A stretch of DNA of 36,936 nt, taken from assembly GCA_030699125.1 (NCBI GenBank), contig JAUYKM010000011.1, forward strand, positions 1-36,936, written 5' to 3'. Below the pieces are notes generated by a model. It worked only from the letters and a program-made list of their open reading frames with translations, was not told where the DNA came from and did not search any database. Of this stretch, positions 21,509 through 28,903 are shown in pieces. Within the stretch, counting starts at the first letter, position 1. Each line of letters starts with the position of its first letter. Position numbers and translations under genes: made by a program. Origin of the DNA: Candidatus Daviesbacteria bacterium. GTDB lineage: Bacteria > Patescibacteriota > Microgenomatia > Daviesbacterales > UBA10151.

Positions 21509-22174
21509 ATGAGTGTTGCCATTGGTCTTTTTGACTCATTTGATAATCTTGATCAAATAGAGAGTGCACAGATTGCCAGGTGGCTGGCCCTACCCCCCTC
21601 GGAATTTTATTTAAAAAATTATCTGGCCAATAAGATTTTATATCCTCAAACTGTACCGATTTCCGCCTCTGATATTAAAATTGATCTGGCTATTTTAAGA
21701 GAGGCTCTCAGAATAAACTCTCAAACAGCATCCCAGAAAGAGAGCCCCATGCTGGGGGAGAATCCCTTTATTAATTTGACTCTGAGAAAAATTCTTATTC
21801 CCAAAAGATTCCTTAAATTCATGCCGGATCTTATTACCCTAAGTTGGGCCTTTATAGATGGACTGCTTTTGGAAAGAAAAAGAGAAGATTTTTTTTCAGA
21901 TATCTGGACAGTTGTTCTAACCTCGGATATAGATGAAGTGGTTGGCTCAATTATTTTACCGCAATTTAGTGATAAAGGGGGCCTGGTCAAAATTACTCTT
22001 TTGGGAAATGAATATCAAGTAAAAGCAGGCAGTCTAACAGTGATTCCCTGCCCCAGTCAAAAATGTCAACTGGATTTTAGGTTCATCCAGGGAAAAATTT
22101 TGGATAAAGAAGATATTGCCATTGAAGTCTACGGAGGCAAATTAGGTTTAATGATAGACGGGAGGCGGACGTGA
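21509..22174 (+). CDS. Protein resembling the C-terminal part of MutL/GlmL-like proteins
   Basis: The 221-residue protein is soluble. Its last 70 residues (KITLLGNEYQVKAGSLTVIPCP ... IAIEVYGGKLGLMIDGRRT) match, by eye, the end of MutL/GlmL-family proteins. Those finish with a GG-x-LGLIIDARGRP-type motif. The ATPase core of that family is not present, so this is a stand-alone C-terminal-like module or a strongly reduced homolog. It overlaps the next gene as GTGA. The pair lies just before two proteases (S41 and HtrA), with overlaps throughout, forming one operon. Function is unknown. Confidence 0.55.
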   Translation: MSVAIGLFDSFDNLDQIESAQIARWLALPPSEFYLKNYLANKILYPQTVPISASDIKIDLAILREALRINSQTASQKESPMLGENPFINLTLRKILIPKRFLKFMPDLITLSWAFIDGLLLERKREDFFSDIWTVVLTSDIDEVVGSIILPQFSDKGGLVKITLLGNEYQVKAGSLTVIPCPSQKCQLDFRFIQGKILDKEDIAIEVYGGKLGLMIDGRRT

Positions 22175-23316
22175 AAATTTTGGTTAGATCAAGATTAAGG
22201 GTGGAAAAAGATGTCATAGTGAGGATCGCCCGATCTTTAAGAGGAAGAGGTAATTTCAGTGTAAAGGTAGGGCAAGAGGTTCATCCGGATGAAATAATTG
22301 GTTCCTCCGAGGTGTCCATTGGATTTAGAACTATGAATTTAGCTGCCCTTTTATCAATTTCTCCTCAAGATATAAAGAAATATTTAAAAAAAACTCTGGG
22401 TCAGAGAATTTATAAGGGGGAACTATTGGCTTTTAAACCTAATTTTCTATTTATGGATAAAAAGTATGTCACTGCCCCGACTGATGGAATCCTGGATTAT
22501 ATAAATGAAAAAAACGGTGAAATCCGCCTGACTTTACTTCCCAGGAGAGTTAATCTGCCGGCCGGAGTATATGGGGTAGTGGAAAAAATCGATGAGAATA
22601 ATAACCAGGCGATCATCAGAACTCAGGTAACCAAAATTTACGGTATTTTTGGAACAGGCAGAGTGAGAGAGGGATTTTTATATAAAATCACGAGTAGAGA
22701 CGGTATCTTAACGCATACTGCCGTATCCCCCAAGTTTGAGGATAATATCTTGATAGGAGGAAGTCTGGTCACCAAAGAAGCTGTTACTTCCAGTATCTCT
22801 GCGGGAGTAAATGGTATTGTAGTGGGAGGAATCAGTGCAGATGATTATAAAAGTATGGTAGGAAGGATTATCTTCCCTAAAAAGATGGAAAATGATATTG
22901 GCATTGCGGTAGTTATAACAGAGGGGTTTGGATCAATTCCTATGGGGGAAGGCATTTTTGATGCATTATCTCAACATGAAGGCAAATTTGCAGTTGTTGA
23001 TGGAAATCGAGCCACCATTAGTTTGCCTTCCTTTTCCTCTTCGTGTATGATAAAGATCCGAAGAACAAGTCTCGCTGAAGAGCCAATATCAACCTCATAT
23101 TTGGGGGTGGAAGAAAGCGAGCCTAAAGGAGTTGAGTTAAGGATTGGTAGTGGAGTAAGGGTGATAGGTAGTTCATTTACCGGGGAGATGGGAAAGGTAG
23201 TATTTATTGATCAGAATGAAGCTCTGATGCCATCCGGAATCAGAGCTTATATGGTAACTGTGGAGACTAAACGCCGAAAAATCCAGGTCCCCAGTACTAA
23301 TTTGGAAGCGATATGA
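22171..23316 (+). CDS. Conserved protein with C-terminal KOW-like segment, unknown function
   Basis: The 381-residue protein starts with GTG overlapping the upstream stop. It is rich in short beta strands and glycines, without signal peptide or membrane helix. An N-terminal barrel-like part (KVGQEVHPDEIIGSS) resembles a lipoyl/biotinyl-like turn. A central region has GTGRVREGFLYKITSRDGILTHTAV and VNGIVVGGISADDYKSMVG. The end (IGSGVRVIGSSFTGEMGKVVFI ... RRKIQVPSTNLE, about 322-379) looks like a KOW motif, an RNA- or protein-binding element. I do not recognise a named family. Its genetic partner is the MutL-C-like gene, and its stop overlaps the start of the S41 protease. Confidence 0.6.
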   Translation: MKILVRSRLRVEKDVIVRIARSLRGRGNFSVKVGQEVHPDEIIGSSEVSIGFRTMNLAALLSISPQDIKKYLKKTLGQRIYKGELLAFKPNFLFMDKKYVTAPTDGILDYINEKNGEIRLTLLPRRVNLPAGVYGVVEKIDENNNQAIIRTQVTKIYGIFGTGRVREGFLYKITSRDGILTHTAVSPKFEDNILIGGSLVTKEAVTSSISAGVNGIVVGGISADDYKSMVGRIIFPKKMENDIGIAVVITEGFGSIPMGEGIFDALSQHEGKFAVVDGNRATISLPSFSSSCMIKIRRTSLAEEPISTSYLGVEESEPKGVELRIGSGVRVIGSSFTGEMGKVVFIDQNEALMPSGIRAYMVTVETKRRKIQVPSTNLEAI

Positions 23317-24533
23317 AAGAGTTTTTAAGAAAAATTAATTTGCGTCAAATACTAATATTAATTTTGGTTTTTATTTTGGGTTGGCAATTGGGCCATAGAG
23401 AGCTAGACCTTAGATGGAAAAATTACCAACCAGCTTTAACCATCGAAAATAAAGAACCAGTAAGTAATGTCAATGTGGACTTCTCCCTTTTTTGGAAAAC
23501 CTGGGATTTAGTCTCCCGGACTCATTTGGAAAAAAGCTCAATTGATCCCCAAAAACTTTTTTACGGGGCTATCTCCGGTATGGTTTCAGCAATTGGTGAT
23601 CCTTATACTGTTTTTTTGCCTCCTGAGGAGCAAAAAAGTTCCAAAGAAGATTTAAACGGAGCTTTTGAGGGGGTGGGAATTCAGCTGGGATTCAACAAAG
23701 ATAAGAGACTCGTGGTAATTGCCCCTTTGGATGGCACACCTGCTAAGCAAGCCGGTGTTAAAGCAGAAGATATCATCATCAAAATAGATGATGAAGATAC
23801 TATTAATATGACTTTGCCGGAGGCAGTCAAGCTTATTCGGGGACCCAAGGGTTCGAAAGTGGTGCTAACTATCATAAGGGATGGTGATGAAGAGCCAAAG
23901 GATTTTGAGCTGACAAGAGACACAATTTTAGTAAAAAGTGTGGAGGTAGAGTATAAATTGACTGAAAATAATAAAAATATTGCCATTATCAAATTGTCCA
24001 GATTTGCCGAGAGAACCAAACAAGAGTGGGAAGAGGGAGTGGCAGATATTTTGGATAATAATCCTGACGGGTTAATCCTGGATTTGAGAAATAATCCGGG
24101 AGGATTTTTGGAAGGGGCTGTTTTTATTGGCTCCGAATTCTTGAAGGATGGAAATGTAGTTTTACAAGAAGATAGTGAAGGGAAAAGAATTAATTTTCCG
24201 GTGGAAAGAGGGGGAAAATTAACTGAAATTGAGATGGTGGCCTTGATTAATAAAGGTTCTGCTTCTGCATCGGAAATTGTGGCTGGAGCTTTACAAGATA
24301 GGAAAAGAGCTCAACTTGTGGGGGTAAAATCTTTTGGCAAAGGCACTATCCAGGAGGCGCAGGATTTAGAAGGTGGAACAGGTATCCATATCACCGTGGC
24401 CAAATGGCTCACCCCAAATGGCAGATGGGTTAATGATACTGAAGGCTTTGAGCCTGATGTTGTAATTGAGGAAGACAAAGATAATCCGGACAATGATTTG
24501 CAGCTTTTAAAAGCATTGGAACTTTTAGAATAA
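23313..24533 (+). CDS. ctpA: S41 family C-terminal processing peptidase (CtpA-like)
   Basis: The 406-residue protein has an N-terminal membrane anchor (about 11-24) and a lead helix ending SAIGDPYTVFLPPEE (about 92-106). A PDZ domain (about 115-205, GVGIQLGF ... GTPAKQAGVKAEDII) precedes the protease core. The core has NPGGFLEGAV, GSASASEIVAGAL (catalytic Ser about 318) and SFGKGTIQEA (catalytic Lys about 343, the usual 25 residues later). It cuts exported proteins near their C-termini. The ATGA overlap with the KOW-like gene and one-base gap to the HtrA gene place it in a four-gene operon for envelope protein quality control. Length is normal. Confidence 0.96.
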   Translation: MKEFLRKINLRQILILILVFILGWQLGHRELDLRWKNYQPALTIENKEPVSNVNVDFSLFWKTWDLVSRTHLEKSSIDPQKLFYGAISGMVSAIGDPYTVFLPPEEQKSSKEDLNGAFEGVGIQLGFNKDKRLVVIAPLDGTPAKQAGVKAEDIIIKIDDEDTINMTLPEAVKLIRGPKGSKVVLTIIRDGDEEPKDFELTRDTILVKSVEVEYKLTENNKNIAIIKLSRFAERTKQEWEEGVADILDNNPDGLILDLRNNPGGFLEGAVFIGSEFLKDGNVVLQEDSEGKRINFPVERGGKLTEIEMVALINKGSASASEIVAGALQDRKRAQLVGVKSFGKGTIQEAQDLEGGTGIHITVAKWLTPNGRWVNDTEGFEPDVVIEEDKDNPDNDLQLLKALELLE

Positions 24534-24534
24534 T

Positions 24535-25665
24535 ATGAATGAAGAGATGAGAAGATTTCCCAAACTTGATTTAGGAATGATCCTTCTGGTGGTGGCCGCG
24601 GGAATCTTGGTGGCGGTAGCTGTCTATCAGGCTCAAATCAGGGGACTAATTCCTTCAACCGGCCTTAGTTTGCCTCAGCCCCAGCTGACTCAACAAACTA
24701 AGACCATTGTTCAAGAAGAAAATGCAGTAATTGCTGTTTCTGAGGAAGCATCGCCATCGGTTGTGGCAATTGGTGTATCTAGGCGTGTGTTTAACCCTTT
24801 TGATCCATTCGCTATTCCTCAGAGAGAGGATTCCACTATTGGAACCGGGTTTGTAGTATCTGATAATGGCATTATTGTTACCAACAAACATGTAGTTTCA
24901 GATGAAGGAGAATATTCTGTGGTTACTCGTGACGAACAAAAATATGATGTGGTTAAGATCTACCGTGATCCGATTTTGGATTTGGCTATTGTGCAAATTG
25001 ATGCCAAAGATTTGCCTACTCTGGAGATGGGTGATTCTTCAAAATTAAAGGTGGGCCAAACCGTCATAGCCATTGGCAATGCCTTGGGCCAATTTACCAA
25101 TACTGTCACTACAGGTGTGGTTTCTGGTCTAGGTAGACGAGTGGTGGCAGGAGATCCTTTCTCAGGTGCGGCGGAAAGCTTAGATAATCTGATTCAAACT
25201 GATGCGGCCATTAACCCGGGAAATTCCGGCGGCCCCCTTCTTAATTCAGCCGGCCAGGTCATTGGAGTTAATGTGGCAACTACCGAGGGTGCCCAAAATA
25301 TTGGTTTTGCCATCCCCATAAATGCGGTTAGAGAAATTATTGATGAATTTGTGGCCAAAGGAGTTGTATCCAGACCTTTCCTGGGTATCAGGTACAGATT
25401 TATTTCCAGGGATTTGGCTATTTTAAATGAAATTCCTCAAGGTATTTTTATCCAAGAGGTGGTTTTGGATGGTCCGGCAGATCAGGCTGGAGTTATAGAT
25501 GGGGATATTATTACTAAGATAAACGGGAAGTCTATTGATAATCAAAATAAAGTTTCTGAGATAGTGTCAAAAAGCAGTATCGGGCAGAGGTTAGAATTGG
25601 AAGTCTGGCGCGATGGGGAAATATTAAGTATTATAGCTATAATGGGTGATTTGCCTTCAGAATAA
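24535..25665 (+). CDS. HtrA/DegP-like trypsin-type serine protease with one PDZ domain
   Basis: The 376-residue protein has an N-terminal anchor helix (about 13-30) and a Gln/Pro-rich linker. The trypsin-like domain has the full triad: His119 (VTNKHVV), Asp149 (DPILDLAIV) and Ser231 (INPGNSGGPLL). One PDZ domain covers about 275-370 (RPFLGIRYR ... GPADQAGVIDGDIITKING). It is an extracytoplasmic protease/chaperone for damaged proteins, of DegS/HtrA type by its single PDZ and anchor. It follows the S41 protease by one base, so both are made together. A DegP-type second PDZ is absent. It ends 15 bases from the convergent small gene. Confidence 0.95.
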   Translation: MNEEMRRFPKLDLGMILLVVAAGILVAVAVYQAQIRGLIPSTGLSLPQPQLTQQTKTIVQEENAVIAVSEEASPSVVAIGVSRRVFNPFDPFAIPQREDSTIGTGFVVSDNGIIVTNKHVVSDEGEYSVVTRDEQKYDVVKIYRDPILDLAIVQIDAKDLPTLEMGDSSKLKVGQTVIAIGNALGQFTNTVTTGVVSGLGRRVVAGDPFSGAAESLDNLIQTDAAINPGNSGGPLLNSAGQVIGVNVATTEGAQNIGFAIPINAVREIIDEFVAKGVVSRPFLGIRYRFISRDLAILNEIPQGIFIQEVVLDGPADQAGVIDGDIITKINGKSIDNQNKVSEIVSKSSIGQRLELEVWRDGEILSIIAIMGDLPSE

Positions 25666-25680
25666 GGATAAAGTCTAGAT

Positions 25681-25869
25681 TTAACGATCTCTTAGCCAAC
25701 TATTCAATGCTTCATGATATTCTTGAGGATACTTAGCTAACTCGTTCAACTCCTGCAACTTTTCTTCATGAGACATATTATGATTAATCGGAGGTTCAAC
25801 CAATTCTGGTTTTTTTACCTCATTTAACTTTGGTTTAAATTTTCCAGCTAATCTTTCCAGTAAGCTCAT
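25681..25869 (-). CDS. Small 62-residue acidic/basic soluble protein
   Basis: The product has no membrane helix. It starts MSLLERLAGKFKPKLNE, followed by a Pro/Val linker and a predicted C-terminal helical pair (SHEEKLQELNELAKYPQEYHEALNSWLRDR). No family is recognised. A TGG-TATAAT extended -10 box lies 6 nt before the ATG, inside the last codons of prmC, which argues that the gene is real and expressed as a leaderless message. It lies immediately downstream of prmC on the same strand. Confidence 0.6.
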   Translation of the reverse strand: MSLLERLAGKFKPKLNEVKKPELVEPPINHNMSHEEKLQELNELAKYPQEYHEALNSWLRDR

Positions 25870-25875
25870 AGTTTT

Positions 25876-25884
25876 ATTATACCA
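25876..25884 (-). promoter_or_regulatory. Extended -10 promoter of the 25869 small gene, overlapping the prmC stop
   Basis: Minus-strand TGG-TATAAT (25884-25876), then 6 nt to the ATG. The TAA stop of prmC is part of this box. Confidence 0.5.
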
Positions 25885-26578
25885 TATTTTGTCTAATTAT
25901 CAGAATTCTCTGTTTTTGAGCCAAGTCTGTTTTAATTTCTACTTTTGATTTTGGAAAATATTTTTGAGCTTCACTGACAGCTAATTCTCCATGAGTATAA
26001 TCAATTTCACCAACTATTAGTTTAGGCTTTAACTTTAACTTTGAGATTTGCTGGAATAGCTTCCTGTAAAGATCAAAGCCATCTTCCCCGCCATCTAAAG
26101 CAATATGCGGCTCAAAATCTTTTACAGAAGAATCTAGATAAAAGATTCTCTGGGTTGGAATGTAGGGAAGATTGGTTACAATAACCATATCCTTGTCATT
26201 GCGAGCCCGAAGGGCGCGGCAATCTAATAAATTGCTTTGCATAAACTCAATTTTATCTTCTACTCCATGTAGTTTGGCATTTTGCCCGGCCACTTTAAGG
26301 GCTTTTTCTGAAATATCCGTGCCAATAATTTTTACGTTTGGGGCGTTTTTAGCAATGGAGATGGTAATATTGCCGGTGCCTGTGCCAATATCAATTAGGG
26401 TATAGGGTTTAGGGTATAAGGTATAGAAATCAAGAACCTCATCAACAAGCAGTTCTGTTTCCGGGCGGGGAATCAGGACATCTGGTGTAACTTTAAATTT
26501 TAATTTATAAAATTCTACCCAGCCTTTTATATATTGTTTAGGTTTGTTGAAGAGTTTGGATGATTGGTCCGATTTCAC
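25877..26578 (-). CDS. prmC: PrmC/HemK-like methyltransferase for release factor glutamine, shortened
   Basis: The 233-residue SAM-dependent methyltransferase shows [14 protein letters not shown] (about 32-45), motif I DIGTGTGN and a substrate motif NLPYIPT. PrmC methylates the Gln of the GGQ motif in RF1 and RF2, and prfA lies just upstream, overlapping by 41 bases. The usual length is about 280; most of the N-terminal helical release-factor-binding domain is missing. The usual NPPY is NLPY here, a change in the active-site loop that could alter specificity. A dispersed repeat (about 26195-26226) and a heptamer array (26394-26428) both encode in-frame stretches, CRALRARND and [10 protein letters not shown]. 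Confidence 0.85.
   Translation of the reverse strand: MKSDQSSKLFNKPKQYIKGWVEFYKLKFKVTPDVLIPRPETELLVDEVLDFYTLYPKPYTLIDIGTGTGNITISIAKNAPNVKIIGTDISEKALKVAGQNAKLHGVEDKIEFMQSNLLDCRALRARNDKDMVIVTNLPYIPTQRIFYLDSSVKDFEPHIALDGGEDGFDLYRKLFQQISKLKLKPKLIVGEIDYTHGELAVSEAQKYFPKSKVEIKTDLAQKQRILIIRQNMV
26195..26226. repeat. Dispersed GTCATTGCGAG-type palindromic repeat inside prmC
   Basis: GTCATTGCGAGCCCGAAGGG and the following CGCGGCAATCT match a palindrome common in many genomes. Read on the minus strand it supplies an in-frame insert, [10 protein letters not shown], just before the NLPY motif. Confidence 0.65.
26394..26428. repeat. Degenerate heptamer repeat (TATAGGG type) inside prmC
   Basis: Five 7-bp units near TATAGGG. 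On the minus strand they encode [11 protein letters not shown] just before motif I of PrmC. Confidence 0.6.
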
Positions 26579-27446
26579 CTTCCATAATCCTTTCCAAATT
26601 ATGCCAAGATTTGCCTATTCTATGATCAGTTACTCTATTTTGGGGGAAATTGTATGTTCTTATTTTTTCTGATCTTTCACCTGTGCCAACCTGAGTTGTT
26701 CTTTGAGCGCCAATATCACCCACCCTTTGCTTAAGTTCCATTTCCCAAAGTTTGGCTCTCAAAAGAGACATGGCATTTTCCCTGTTTTGAAGCTGGGATC
26801 TTTCAGTTTGGGCTGTAACTGTAATACCTGTGGGTTTATGTTTTAATCTGACTGCTGTGGATACTTTATTCACATTTTGTCCTCCGGCTCCACCTGATCT
26901 GAAAGCCTCAAATTCTATCTCTGAGGGGTTGATATTAATTTTGGTGCTACTTACTTGAGGCAGAACTGCCACAGTGGCAGTGGATGTATGAATCCTGCCG
27001 GAAGATTCGGTTTGCGGAACCCTTTGGACCCTGTGGACTCCAGATTCATATTTGAGCAGGTTATATACTTTAGATCCGGTAATTTTTGTAACTGCTTCTT
27101 TAATCTGGCCAATTTTACCCTCAGATCTGTCCAGCTCTTCAACCCTCCATTTGTTATTTTGGGAAAAACGTGTGTACATACGCAATAGATCTCCCGCAAA
27201 GATGCCGGCCTCATCTCCTCCGGCTGCTGATCTTATCTCCAAAATAGCCACATTGGGGTTAATCCCATCAGCAGTTGGTTTGTCGGTAGAAGAACTCAAT
27301 TCCTCTTTTTGTTTTTCCAGCTCAACGATCTCGATCCTTGCTAATTCAGCAAGTTCCGGATCATCTAAAAGATTTTTTAGCTCTTCTATTTTTTGATCTA
27401 TTTGCAATAATTGTTGTTTAAGGTAATCCATGGTTTTAATAGCCAT
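26538..27446 (-). CDS. prfA: Peptide chain release factor 1, shortened N-terminus
   Basis: The 302-residue protein has the RF1 anticodon-like tripeptide as PQT (about 144-146, in [11 protein letters not shown]), the PxT form specific for UAA/UAG. The catalytic GGQ lies in [13 protein letters not shown] (about 188-190), followed by [14 protein letters not shown] and [17 protein letters not shown]1 is normally about 355-360 residues; some 45 are missing from the N-terminal helical domain 1. The chosen ATG (27446) lies at the edge of a heptamer array; an ATG at 27431 (MDYLKQQ) is an alternative. It is transcribed with rpmE upstream and prmC overlapping downstream. Confidence 0.93.
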   Translation of the reverse strand: MAIKTMDYLKQQLLQIDQKIEELKNLLDDPELAELARIEIVELEKQKEELSSSTDKPTADGINPNVAILEIRSAAGGDEAGIFAGDLLRMYTRFSQNNKWRVEELDRSEGKIGQIKEAVTKITGSKVYNLLKYESGVHRVQRVPQTESSGRIHTSTATVAVLPQVSSTKININPSEIEFEAFRSGGAGGQNVNKVSTAVRLKHKPTGITVTAQTERSQLQNRENAMSLLRAKLWEMELKQRVGDIGAQRTTQVGTGERSEKIRTYNFPQNRVTDHRIGKSWHNLERIMEGEIGPIIQTLQQT

Positions 27447-27520
27447 CAGCTGTCAGTCATCAGTCGTCAGACATATTAATTATATAGTCTGAGAGCTGAA
27501 AGCTGAAGACTGAAAGCTAT
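27444..27520. repeat. Inverted pair of degenerate heptamer arrays between prfA and rpmE
   Basis: Left arm (27444-27471): four units near CATCAGT. Right arm (27486-27520): five units near AAGCTGA. The arms are reverse complements of each other in consensus, with an AT-rich centre (about 27472-27485), so the whole can fold as a long hairpin. It fills the gap between the two genes. Confidence 0.7.
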
Positions 27521-27847
27521 CTAAGAAGCTGCTTGTTTTCTAGCCTGCATCAGGAGATCTTTAAGAGAAGGTCTTTCCTTTTTTCGCTCCACAATTTTAG
27601 ATTTTCTTATTTCCAGAATCTTGGCTCTTTCCTGCTGTTTTTGTTTGGACACTTCAACCTTTTTGACAAATCTATCTACCTGACCCAAAGTATCAACAAA
27701 CCTTTGCTGACCAGTATAAAGAGGGTGGCAATTGTAACAAATCTCCACATGAATTTCCGGCATGGTTGAGCCGGTGATAAATGTATTGCCGCAAGCACAC
27801 ACAACTTTGGCTTCCGGATACCAATTAGGATGAATATCTGCTTTCAT
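27521..27847 (-). CDS. rpmE: 50S ribosomal protein L31, with C-terminal extension
   Basis: The 108-residue protein begins [21 protein letters not shown]. Cys in CACG and later [19 protein letters not shown] make up the four-Cys zinc site of the C+ form of L31. The core is about 70 residues. A basic helical tail of about 38 residues ([18 protein letters not shown] ...) is extra. L31 bridges the two ribosomal subunits. A TATAAT box lies 8 nt before the ATG, so the message is probably leaderless. It leads the rpmE-prfA-prmC operon, an arrangement common in bacteria. Confidence 0.95.
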   Translation of the reverse strand: MKADIHPNWYPEAKVVCACGNTFITGSTMPEIHVEICYNCHPLYTGQQRFVDTLGQVDRFVKKVEVSKQKQQERAKILEIRKSKIVERKKERPSLKDLLMQARKQAAS

Positions 27848-27855
27848 ATGGACAT

Positions 27856-27861
27856 ATTATA
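27856..27861 (-). promoter_or_regulatory. -10 box of rpmE, leaderless geometry
   Basis: Minus-strand TATAAT (27861-27856), then 8 nt to the ATG at 27847. No clear -35. Confidence 0.5.
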
Positions 27862-27880
27862 ATTGTAACCTGAAGATAAA

Positions 27881-28816
27881 TCAAACCCGGTGAATTTTGT
27901 GGCGGTGGTGAGCCTCTTTAGCTAATGTTCCCAGGTATACCCCTAAAACTATAATGGCTGATCCAAATAAGAATGGAGGAGTAATTTTTTCTCCTAAAAT
28001 TAAAACTGCTAAAAAAGAGGCAATAAATGGCTCAATGTATTGGAAAAGATCAGCCTTGTTAACAGATGTTTTGGCAAGCCCCCATTCAAACAAAAAGTAA
28101 GCGGAAATTGATGATAGAAGCGTCATAAAGGCCAGTCCCAGAAGACCGATTAAGCTGATGTTGCCGGGCCAGGCAGGATTCTGGAAATATTCCCTTGCTG
28201 CCGGAATAAAAAAAGTCACCACACCTACCATAAAAGCCACTGCAGTGACGCTGAGAGAAGGGTATTTTTTTAAAAGCCCTCTGGAGATGATTGCTCCAAT
28301 AATCCAGAATGTGGAAGCCAAGATTATTAAAATATTGCCGACAAGAATTGTGGGCGAATAAATCCCCAGAATAAGTTGTGGTACCTCAATAATGATTAAT
28401 GCTCCCAAAAGCCCCACTAAAATACCAACTAAATTTATTAAATATATTTTTTCTTTTAAGAAAAACCAACCCAAAAGAACGCTTAAAGCCGGGATAATCA
28501 ACGTTAAAACAGAAGCATTAATGGCGGAAGTTCTTATCATTCCTTCAAAAAAGAAAGTGATATTTAAGGTGACAATCAAAATCCCCACAGCTATAAAACG
28601 GGGAATATCTTTTTTGGCAATGGGGATTTTTTTTGTTTGAGAGAGAAAAAAGGGAGCTAAAAATAAAGAGGCCAAAGCAAAACGTAAAAAAGCCAGACTC
28701 ATAGGTGGAAATTCCTCCAAGGTGATTTTAACTACCACAAAATTAACTCCCCAAATCAGATGTGCAATAATTAAAGCCAGGTACGGCAGGGGTTTGGATA
28801 AAATTGCTGATGTCAT
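27881..28816 (-). CDS. EamA family transporter (DMT superfamily)
   Basis: The 311-residue protein has ten hydrophobic helices in two EamA repeats. The first opens LALIIAHLIWGVNFVVVKITLEEFPP (about 13-38). The second begins near LILASTFWIIGAIISRGLL (about 163-181) and ends YIEPFIASFLAVLILGEKITPPFLFGSAIIVLGVYL. DMT transporters of this type move metabolites such as amino acids or nucleotides; the substrate is unknown. A His-rich tail (EAHHRHKIH) follows. The ATG lies at the edge of a palindromic repeat that separates it from hisS, so the repeat also forms the 5' leader. Confidence 0.9.
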   Translation of the reverse strand: MTSAILSKPLPYLALIIAHLIWGVNFVVVKITLEEFPPMSLAFLRFALASLFLAPFFLSQTKKIPIAKKDIPRFIAVGILIVTLNITFFFEGMIRTSAINASVLTLIIPALSVLLGWFFLKEKIYLINLVGILVGLLGALIIIEVPQLILGIYSPTILVGNILIILASTFWIIGAIISRGLLKKYPSLSVTAVAFMVGVVTFFIPAAREYFQNPAWPGNISLIGLLGLAFMTLLSSISAYFLFEWGLAKTSVNKADLFQYIEPFIASFLAVLILGEKITPPFLFGSAIIVLGVYLGTLAKEAHHRHKIHRV

Positions 28817-28889
28817 TCCGAGCGTAGCGAGGAATCTCTAGATTCATTCTAGAACAAGTCTAGAGATCCTTCACTATGTTCAGGATGAC
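28812..28889. repeat. Long imperfect palindrome between hisS and the EamA gene
   Basis: Arms of about 31 bp: GTCATTCCGAGCGTAGCGAG ... TCTAGA (28812-28842) and TCTAGAGATCCTTCACTATG ... GATGAC (28859-28889), with a 16-nt loop. The GTCATTCCGAGCG type is widespread in bacterial genomes. It touches the EamA start codon and ends 14 bp from the hisS stop. Confidence 0.75.
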
Positions 28890-28903
28890 ACTTTTAGCGC
28901 CCA

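Noticed and set aside
26955-27396. Plus-strand open frames opposite prfA
   Set aside because: Antisense shadows of a highly conserved gene; no recognisable domain.
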